Assembly: GCA_020466095.1 (NCBI GenBank)
Contig: CM035806.1
Span: 122,747,292 to 122,811,291 of the forward strand
Length of the DNA: 64,000 nucleotides
Origin: Chlorops oryzae
Taxonomy: Eukaryota; Arthropoda; Insecta; Diptera; Chloropidae
Reading direction: 5' to 3'
Shown here: positions 56,483 to 64,000 of the stretch, in pieces
Layout: every line of letters begins with the position of its first letter
Position numbering within the stretch: the stretch's first letter is position 1
The notes under the pieces: model-generated
What the model was told of the DNA's origin: nothing
Databases searched by the model: none
What the model saw: only the letters and a program-made list of their open reading frames with translations
Translations under genes and position numbers: made by a program

Positions 56483-57503
56483 GTTAATAAATTTAATATT
56501 TGGACGGCGTTCTTTTAAGAATTCAAGTGTTGTTAAAGACATTCTGATATGTTACTCAAAAATACAGCAAAAAATTTCGGGTAGGTGCGTTTTTCGCGTA
56601 AGTGCATAAAATTGTCTGGAAAATAATTGAATGCAGCTAAGCAGAATATACTGTATCGCATTTTCGCTTGTGAAAAACAGTTGAAAACAACAAACAGCCG
56701 TCTTGTATACATATATTTTTCGATTAATAAAAACAATTGAGTTTTGCGAAAAACCTTGCTGCGAATTATATTTACTAACATTTATAAATACCATAATGAA
56801 CTTCGTTCTTATCTGGTGTCCTATGACACAACTCAACTTGTTTAGCGACACTGCAAAAAGCTTAAAACCTACTGCGATTTTCGTCCCTGGTGTCACTCGA
56901 TTTTTTTTTTTTTTTTTTAAAAACTCCTAGCAATAACTACCAAAAAAGTACCAATTTTGGTTATACATTATCAACAACTTCTATTTGTAACAAAGATACT
57001 ATTGTCGTCCTTGTTTAACATCTTGGATTTTCCATTGAAGCTTATATGTGGCGATATTAACAGTTTGACAGCTGATATAACAGAAAAAAATTTTGCCAAA
57101 ATCTTCGCTGAACATTGGAAGAAATATTTACATGAAATGTACTTTTTGTTTATTTTTTCTTTTTATTTGAAAAGAATAAAGTATATTTTTGTTATAAAAA
57201 TCAGATTTGTAATGATTTTTTTTGTACTGCGCAAAATTCAAATCTACTGCCCTTTTGTGTTAAAACTGCTGCTTTTTCTTCTTCGCCAAGTTCCAACCCT
57301 GCATATGATTATGATGGTTTCGATTAATTACTAATCATTTGATTTATTTTCAAAATAATCGAGAGTTTGTCTGTATACAGATAAGGCAACTTTTGTCAGG
57401 GCAACTCGTAATTTGTGGATGAGAGGCGTACGGGTGGTAGAGCCAGAACACAACCGATGTTTGCGATCGAGATTTTCGACGTTTTAAAATCGACACTATC
57501 AAT
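56483..57503. other. Unassigned A+T-rich DNA
   Basis: Frames on both strands up to 125 codons were read and show no motif. No transposon ends recognised. Confidence 0.5.
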
Positions 57504-58442
57504 GAGGCCTTTTACATTAGTCAATAGTTGATCGTCAATTCCTATCGATATTCCCTTTTGGAGTTGCATTCGCTTTTACACTTACTCGAAAGAATTGATC
57601 GTCAATTCTTACTTCGTTTGCCTTTTATGACATTTTCCTCTTCAACACAGGGGTGATATTTTATAAAATTCAAGCAAATTAAAATATGTATCTCTGATTA
57701 AGGGTTGATAGCAGAAGAATAAATACAGCATTACCTGTTTTGTTTTAATGAATTTAATTATTGATGCTAAGGAGTATTTCAAAATGCTTGAATTAAAAAT
57801 GCTTTTTGAAAAAGACAATTTTTAGTGAGTAGCTGTTAAATTGTTCTGTTTGAAAATAAATTCTATTAACGATTTGTAGGAGTAAACTATCTAGGTGATT
57901 TTCATATTGTCAAAAGAATAAAGGCGAAACTCCAGAATCGACGGAACATTTCAGGCGATAGAAATGTAGCTGCTCCCATTTAAATACATTTCAATACATT
58001 GATTCAATGGAAGCAGCACAAATGTTTTCATCTTTGCCGCGAATACCGCAACAACCGTCATTGCCATCGTTTATGGAGTTTCGCCTTAAATTTTAATTAT
58101 ATTCATCACATTTTTCTTCATATCTTATAACATAAGAATTGATCTTCAATTTATAGTTTTCGGTACATACAAGAATGTAAGATCCTAAAATATTGATCAA
58201 GAAAAATAAGTAAAAACATATAATAGCATGCGATGCTGTCTCCACGATCAACGAAAACGAATAAAATAAATGTCAGAAATTTGTTCCCAGCCATCGATAA
58301 GTTCGATAAACGAAAGAGAGCAAAGACGGATTGAGCGAGTACGTGCAACCAAAAAACGCTCAACTTTTCGATAACGATATGTTATCGTTTTGTACTGAAA
58401 ATGAGAATTGACGGTCAACTATTGACTAATGTAAAAGGCCTC
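57504..58442. mobile_element. TIR element, GAGGCCTTTTACATTAG ends
   Basis: Inverted ends of about 38 bp start GAGGCCTTTTACATTAGTCA and are nearly identical. AAT lies outside on both sides, a possible 3-bp duplication. Non-coding. A 165-bp MITE is nested at 57922-58086. Confidence 0.75.
57922..58086. mobile_element. Nested MITE with TAA duplication, AGGCGAAACTCCA ends
   Basis: AGGCGAAACTCCA and TGGAGTTTCGCCT are exact inverse ends, flanked by TAA on both sides (57919-57921, 58087-58089). This matches PIF/Harbinger target preference. The body also pairs partly (GCTGC and GCAGC inside). Confidence 0.8.
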
Positions 58443-58463
58443 AATGTTTTCATACAAACGTTG

Positions 58464-60286
58464 TATATCGATAGCTTCGGATAGAAAGGGCGTAACTCAT
58501 TATTTTGCTACTTTACAGGAGAAGGAAAAAACTTCATAAAATCGCAAAGGTTAGATATTTAAAAAAAAATTAAACGCAAAGTCAATTAAATACTACGCAC
58601 GAAATTTGTTTTAGGCTTGAATTTTTATTTTTTCTGTGTTTCGAGCAGTTTTCTGAGTTAGGGCTTTTTGATATCAATTTTCGTTCAAAACATGTGAGTT
58701 AGGTCTTTGTACGCAAAGTTTAAAATATATTTAAAATTATAAGATGCGATCCAGCATTTAAAAGGAAATTATATAAACTTAGAAAAATATTCATATTATT
58801 TACATGAAAATAATAAAACTTGAAAAATATTTACATTTTATGAGGTAAGTTATCATAAAAATGGTGGCAGTCAACAGGCAACAGCTTTTTATACCCGACA
58901 CACTCTGTGTCGAGGGTATATTGCGTTTGTGTGGTTGTGTGTAACACCCAGATCCAGTCGAGATAGACTATACAAAATATATAAAGAAATGATCAGCGTC
59001 ACCAGGAGATTCGATTTAGACATGTCCGTCCGTCTGTCTGTTCGTCTGTCTGTCTGTATACAGTTATCTTATCGAAGGAGTTGAGCTATCTTGAAGAAAT
59101 TTGGTATGCGTGCTAATGGGGACATGAGTAAAAACAAGTTCGAGAATGGACCCGATCGGACCATTTTTAGGGGTACCTCTAGTACTAGGGTCTGTCACAA
59201 AAATCTCAAAAATGCCCCAAAATCGGATTTTTTCGAAATGTTTCAATAAAACTTAGGATTAGAGCGTATATCTAAGCCTCCGATTAGAATTCAAAAAACT
59301 TGGAAAAGTGGGCGTGGCAAAGGGGCAGTTTTCAAAAAGAAATTATATGGGGCTCCTTATGACCTTAAACACTTCTTGATAATACAAATTATTTGAACAT
59401 ATGTGTCTGTGTCGGGTAGTCTATTGTCAGGCTCGCCTGACTATAACACCCTTACTTGTTTAAGTCTTGCAAATGGTCCCATTTTTCTTATATTGGTTAT
59501 CTTCTCTTATATTGGTTTTGAAATAAATTAAGCCTGAAGGGTCATATCCCAAGGCTCGCAGCATACTGATGGTGTGATCACCAGTGCTTCTTCCTAAAAT
59601 TTAAGTTTCAAATATGTTGTTAGCATAAAGTTTTGTTGCAAGTAAAAATACATATTTTACCAGGCCGAATCGATATGTATTGCTTAGGAATTCTTTCAAA
59701 ATCCAAAAAAAAGTCATAATGCAACTGATTGGCTTGCAGAGGTGATGGTGATGCCCAAGCGCGAAGGCACGCAAGAGAGCAAAAAGAGGTACTTAAAAAA
59801 TCCATTAGAAACAGAACGGATGATCAGCGTAATTCAGTGTAAGCCACATTTAGATTTTCCCTAGCACGCATGCAAGGAAGACTAAATTCTGCCGACGCAT
59901 AAGTCGCACACGCATAGCGTATACGAATTCCTGCGAACAACAGTCGGCTGCGTTCGTGTTTGGACAAAACAAACTTCGTCAATGCAAATCAGTGGAACTT
60001 ACAACGAAGTCGACAACGAATGCACACGCACAGTTATGAATGTTAGTTTATAGGTCTCGCCATCACTGGCGTAGTTGAGCGTCTTTTTGTGAGTTAGGGC
60101 TTTTTTCTTTCGCAAAAATGTTCGCTATGAGTTAGGGCTTTTTTAAAAGTAACTATAACTTCGGTATTTTCAAGGTCGTCAATTTTTTTGGAGGGGGTGT
60201 ATTTGAGAGTCGACCATCAGAAAATGCAAAAATCTCGTTTTAAAAAAAAATGAGTTACGCCCTTTCTATCCGAAGCTAACGATATA
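58464..60286. mobile_element. TIR element with GAGTTAGGGC words, TTCGGATAGAAAGGGCG ends
   Basis: About 30 bp of inverted ends contain TAGCTTCGGATAGAAAGGGC and GTAACTCAT. The word GAGTTAGGGCTTTT occurs near each end (58656, a variant at 58687, 60091 and 60130). A DINE-1-like copy is nested at 58885-59461. Limits are approximate because flanking bases also pair. No transposase. Confidence 0.65.
58885..59461 (+). mobile_element. DINE-1-like repeat, family B, copy 6
   Basis: Complete copy from TTTTTATACCCGACACACTC through GTCCGTCCGTCTGTCTG to TGTGTCGGGTA, the hairpin GTCAGGCTCGCCTGAC and CTTACTTGTTT. This is the best reference for family B in the window. Confidence 0.85.
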
Positions 60287-60431
60287 TATTTATATGGAGA
60301 GAGAGAAAGAGAGAATATCTTGAATATTAAATTATGTTAGGGTAAACAAAACAAAATATTAAAAGAAAAACAGTTAAAATTCACAAAATCATTTGAATAC
60401 ACTACAACCTAGCCAAAGCTATTGCGATTAA
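60287..60431. other. Unassigned spacer
   Basis: Short A+T-rich spacer with a GAGAGAGAAAGAG stretch. Confidence 0.5.
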
Positions 60432-60768
60432 GGGCCGGTCTTTTAAAGTCTGGTTAATAATAACCCTTGGTTATTTCCAGTGTTAACCATAGATTGTGTC
60501 TTTTGAGCTCTGGTTAGGTTAAAAATGGGGGGTTAGGTTAACTAACCAAGGAAATTATTAACCGTCCGAATTTTGTCGGTTAAGGGTGTTTAACCAGGGG
60601 TTTTAAACAAATCTGTCTTTTGAGTCAAAAGTTTTCATTTTTGACATTCGGTTAGCACAGTTTATAATTTTTCACAATTTTCATGGCATTACCTTACTCA
60701 GCGAGATGGAGTAAGTTCGTTTTCAAAAAACAATTTATCATCAAATATTTATCCACTCACTAAATTAG

Positions 60769-61930
60769 TTCACGGGGAAATTGTGCTTGGGATTTGTGGT
60801 GCGATGAGAGTGAGGGCAGCGATAATGAAGGCCAGCAGTTATTAATTACTGAGCGGAGGCAATACAACATGTACGAGAGGCTGGATCATTTTAATAAGTG
60901 GGATGACATCGACTTTTTCAGACGTTTTAGATTGCGGAAGGAAACGGTAGCAAAAATATTAGAAACTGTGCTACCAAACCTAGAAGATAAACGTCAGAGG
61001 TGTGTTCAACCATAGTTTTTTTTTGAACCACTCTTAAGTGAAGTTGTTTTTAGCAGGCGCAATGTAACACCAATGGCAAAGCTGCTAATCGCTCTTAGAT
61101 TTTATGCCTTGGGATCTATGCTGATATCGGTTGGCGATTTTTCCGGTGTTAGTAAAGCGACTGTTTCAGTCATAGTTAGACAAGTATCATTTGCCCTGGC
61201 TTCGCTGAGAAGTCAAGTGATCAAGATGCCACAATCAAACGAAGAACTGACTGCAGCCAGCTATGCATTTTATAACATTGCGAAATTTCCACGGACCATT
61301 GGAGCGATTGACTGCACGCATGTAAGGATTCAGTCTCCTGGTGGTGAAAATGCAGAGCATTTCCGAAACCGAAAAGGATATTTTTCACTGAACGTTCAGA
61401 GCGTCAGTTCATCTAACATGAAATTCTTAAACATTGTTGCTCGGTGGCCTGGATCTTGCCATGACCAAACAATTTTCAACAATTCTCTTTTGAAGATGCA
61501 ACTTGAAACAAAACGCTTCAAAAATTTTATTCTTGTCGGTGATTCTGGCTATGCAGTTACACCATATATGGCAACGCCTTTGCTGCAATGCAGAAATGAA
61601 GTTGAGCAATTATACAACGAGTCAATAATAAGAACTCGGAACGTTGTCGAACGGATGTACGGTGTTTGGAAGAGACGTTTTCCCGTGTTATCACTTCAAA
61701 TGCGGATTAAAATACAAACAGTGCAAGATGTTATTGTTGCAACGGCAGTACTTCACAATATAGCTATCGAACATAATGAAGAGATTCCGCCAGAGTCACC
61801 TGAAGTGAACACTTCCCCAGATCAACCTGTGGACTTAGACAGAATCGAAGAAGATAGAGCTGAAAATGTTCGTGCTGCACTTCTAGCTAATTATTTTCCT
61901 TCACTTTTGCAATTGAATAATAATTTGTGA
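60769..61930 (+). CDS. PIF/Harbinger (HARBI1-like) DDE transposase
   Basis: Cut-and-paste transposase. The frame is open from 60769, where an AG acceptor precedes it, through 60999. A 57-bp GT-AG intron (61000-61056) joins KRQR to RNVTPMAKLLIALRFYA in phase. The stop is at 61930. From the TTG at 60794 it would be 359 residues. The first internal ATG is at 60869, and an upstream exon probably supplies the start. GVSKATVSVIVRQV is the helix-turn-helix. The catalytic residues are in IGAIDCTH, LVGDSGY and NVVERMYGVWKRRFPVL, all three acidic residues kept. RNRKGYFSLNVQ fits the family. No stop or shift was seen. Confidence 0.92.
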
Positions 61931-62117
61931 GCGCTCAATATTATTTTTTTAATTCATTTTCATTAATACAATATGCGTTTACATTTGTTTCGCTTTCAAT
62001 TCCGCTTCTAGAATACGCATTCTCATTTTATGTTCTTCAGCAGCATGCACCATTTTCTGCTCGTGCTCTATATGTCCGTGCTCCAATTGCTGCTCCAGGA
62101 TTTTCTTTTTCAAGTCG

Positions 62118-62883
62118 TCAATTTCTGATAAGGTAGTCGTTGTTGTTCTTTTTTCCGATTGCAGGATCTTGTTTTTTTTTTGAACGCAACATTGACGGAT
62201 GATACTTGCTCCAGTTCATTGAGGAGGTGTTTCGATCCACAGCGGTTTCAACAGAAATCGATTCGGTCTCAGTTGCAGCGATTGTTGAATTGTTTTTGGC
62301 AGTTCCTTCTTCATCAACTACTTGAACCACTTCTTCACAGAAATTATTTTCGCTAGATTCTATCTCACTACATATGGGCTGGATTTGGTCATCATCGTGC
62401 CTGCAATAATTATTATGTTAAGATCCTTACGTACTAAATTGCGTAGGGTATTACCTTGCTGGCAAGCCGTCAACACTAACGCCCATTACTTCGCTCAGCT
62501 GCATGAAAACAGGGTGTTCGTTTTCTTTATATTTGGGTGGTGGACCGCCGCTAGTCATAAAAAATTCTTTCCGCTCATTGGCTCTAGTTTTGCGAAGCAT
62601 TCGTTTTATGTTACTGTACTTTTCTTTAAGCACCTTTGTTGAACGAATCTAAAACATACATGTTATTGGGATGACGTATTTGTAAAACAAACTTTCAACT
62701 GCTCACTGTATTTGTGTCCGATGAAGCATTGAATCGATGCGCTACAACTTCCCATGCCGCTTCCTTTTGATTCGAAGTAGCTGCATCTGTTTTTTTATTT
62801 TCAATCACATTTTTCTTTTCCAGCACAAGCGCTACCAATCTTTCTTCCTCGCTTTTTGAAAAATTTGTTGACCGTTGCCTCGA
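62118..62883 (-). CDS. Myb/SANT-like partner protein of the Harbinger transposase
   Basis: In known PIF/Harbinger elements this partner binds the transposase, takes it to the nucleus and contacts the TIRs. Three exons join in phase: 62883-62707, 62648-62455 and 62400-62118, with GT-AG introns of 58 and 54 bp. They give at least 217 residues. The N-terminal domain reads FSKSEEERLVALVLEKKNVI, ENKKTDAAT and AAWEVVAHRFNA, a Zeste/Myb-SANT-like fold, followed by VLKEKYSNIKRMLRK and an acidic Ser/Thr-rich tail. A short first exon ending at the GT near 62940 may supply the ATG, but its frame is unresolved beside an A-rich run. No lesions were seen in the three exons. Confidence 0.85.
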
Positions 62884-63229
62884 CTGTTAAATGTTTTTCG
62901 TTAACTTCGGTAGCAAGGAGTAATTACAAAATATACATACCATAATAATTAAATTTTTGTCCACAGCCAGAAAGAATTTTTCTTTTTTTTTTTTTTGTTA
63001 AATTTCATCAATTTTAAATTATGACATTTTTACATTTAATTTCATCGGTTAATTTGACAGATAGACTGGAAAAATATTGGAATTCTAGATTAACCTACGG
63101 TTTGTTACCCGAACAGAAAAAATGCTGAAAAGACACAATTTCTTAACCTTTGATTCATAACCCCTGGTTAGACAAAATCTCTGGTAACCAAACCAGGGAT
63201 TTAACCAGACTTTAAAAGACCGGCCCTAA

Positions 63230-64000
63230 ATGTGACATTTTTTCCTACTTTGCCCGACGAAAAACGTCAGATTATATGTTTTTCGTTATCCTTAAAGGAT
63301 TTCCTTCAAAATAAAAAACCAATCGCGCTCGAGTATTTTGAGTTGAGGTTTTATTTTTTTTGCAACTATGGTACTCACCTACTTCCCTATGCCACGCTCA
63401 AATTGTCAGAGAATTGGAATATACACTTTTTAACATCTACTTAACTTACCTTCTCTTAATCTGACGCGGTGAAGTTTTTCAGAGGATCGATTTTTTTTTA
63501 CTAATCTGACGGGCTGCCCTCAACGTAAACCACAACATTGAGCGCTCATATATAGTCGATATAACAGGGTGCAATCTTTCTCCCCATATTATTTTCTGAC
63601 ACGCTCGAGGAACTGCAAAAATCCCCTCTTGGGCTCCACTACTATAAGATATTGAGATAAATTACACAGGCCTGCGATGAAAAACCCGTTTTAAGTTGAA
63701 GTCGTGTTTTTGTTAGATTTTTGTGTGCTGAAGAACTGAAAAATCGTCAAAAAATTCCAGAACGTCAGAGTTTCGAGGAAACCACCATCGAAGTTTTTTT
63801 TACCAATCATTTCGTTAAACAAAGCTCTTTAAATAGTGGTAGAACATTTTTAAAATTTTTTTCCGGTTTTGTGTTCTTAACTTAGCAAACTTTCAGCTAA
63901 AACCGAAAGAATCACACATTTATGAAAATTAGTGGTGGAAAAAGACTCTCAAAGTCGGAAAACAGTGAAATTTTATATGCTTTCCAGACGTGCAACGAAA
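63230..64000. other. Unassigned A+T-rich DNA to window end
   Basis: No gene, RNA or transposon end recognised. Confidence 0.55.

Larger units (their letters stand above)
60432..63226 (+). mobile_element. Apparently intact PIF/Harbinger transposon
   Basis: The 2795-bp element has perfect 26-bp inverted ends starting GGGCCGGTCTTTTAAAG, with TAA on both sides (60429-60431, 63227-63229). It carries the two proteins typical of this superfamily in tail-to-tail order: a HARBI1-like transposase on plus and a Myb/SANT-like protein on minus, 187 bp apart. Perfect TIRs and open frames point to recent activity. Subterminal GGTTAAC words recur on both sides. Confidence 0.95.

Noticed and set aside
60683..60710. 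Upstream ATG exon (ATGGCATTACCTTACTC) with GTAAGT donor for the Harbinger transposase
   Set aside because: Splicing to the AG at 60768 puts the next exon out of frame, so it was not included in the gene model.

Overview
The window looks like A+T-rich nuclear DNA of a higher fly (Diptera, probably Schizophora). The reasons are many DINE-1/Helentron-associated repeats, short spliced introns of about 45 to 67 bp inside transposons, and fly-type mariner, hAT, PIF/Harbinger, Ty3/Gypsy and LINE sequences. I found no convincing host gene, rRNA or canonical tRNA. The species cannot be fixed from sequence alone.

Layout. 1-8.9 kb: mostly unassigned DNA, one DINE-1-like copy (2.7-3.4 kb), microsatellites and a hAT-like element with an imperfect 8-bp target duplication (4959-6807). 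8.9-13.4 kb: a 1.7-kb polypyrimidine tract and a 0.85-kb polypurine tract on the same strand, flanking another DINE-1-like copy. 14.6-16.6 kb: a DINE-1-like copy split by a full-length mariner whose transposase has one premature stop. 17-23 kb: small TIR elements, a CACTGAGC-ended element with tRNA-like boxes, a 591-bp element with an iterated 15-bp word, and a hAT MITE carrying a LINE 3' end. 23.6-26.2 kb: a decayed two-gene PIF/Harbinger element. 26-31 kb: LINE fragment, hairpin MITEs and a Harbinger-like deletion derivative. 31.7-33.9 kb: a fold-back element with a DINE-1-like copy in its loop. 33.9-36.2 kb: a decayed transposase of an unnamed arthropod family.

37.5-47 kb is the most layered stretch. 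A LINE is interrupted by a hAT MITE. That MITE was then hit by a hAT with a truncated transposase and by a complete Ty3/Gypsy retrotransposon (40017-45345) with identical 269-bp LTRs, an AACT target duplication and open gag and pol. 47.3-51.4 kb holds a 1.6-kb relative of the iterated-word element and a 2.2-kb CCCAGCAAAC-ended element. The latter carries a spliced DUF4806-like reading frame between two different minisatellites. 52-60.3 kb holds further TIR elements. 60.4-63.2 kb is an apparently intact PIF/Harbinger transposon with a HARBI1-type transposase and a convergent, spliced Myb/SANT-like partner.

Functionally the window is a record of successive transposition. The Gypsy and the 60.4-kb Harbinger copy look young and possibly competent. 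The mariner is near-intact, and the rest are fossils or non-autonomous passengers.
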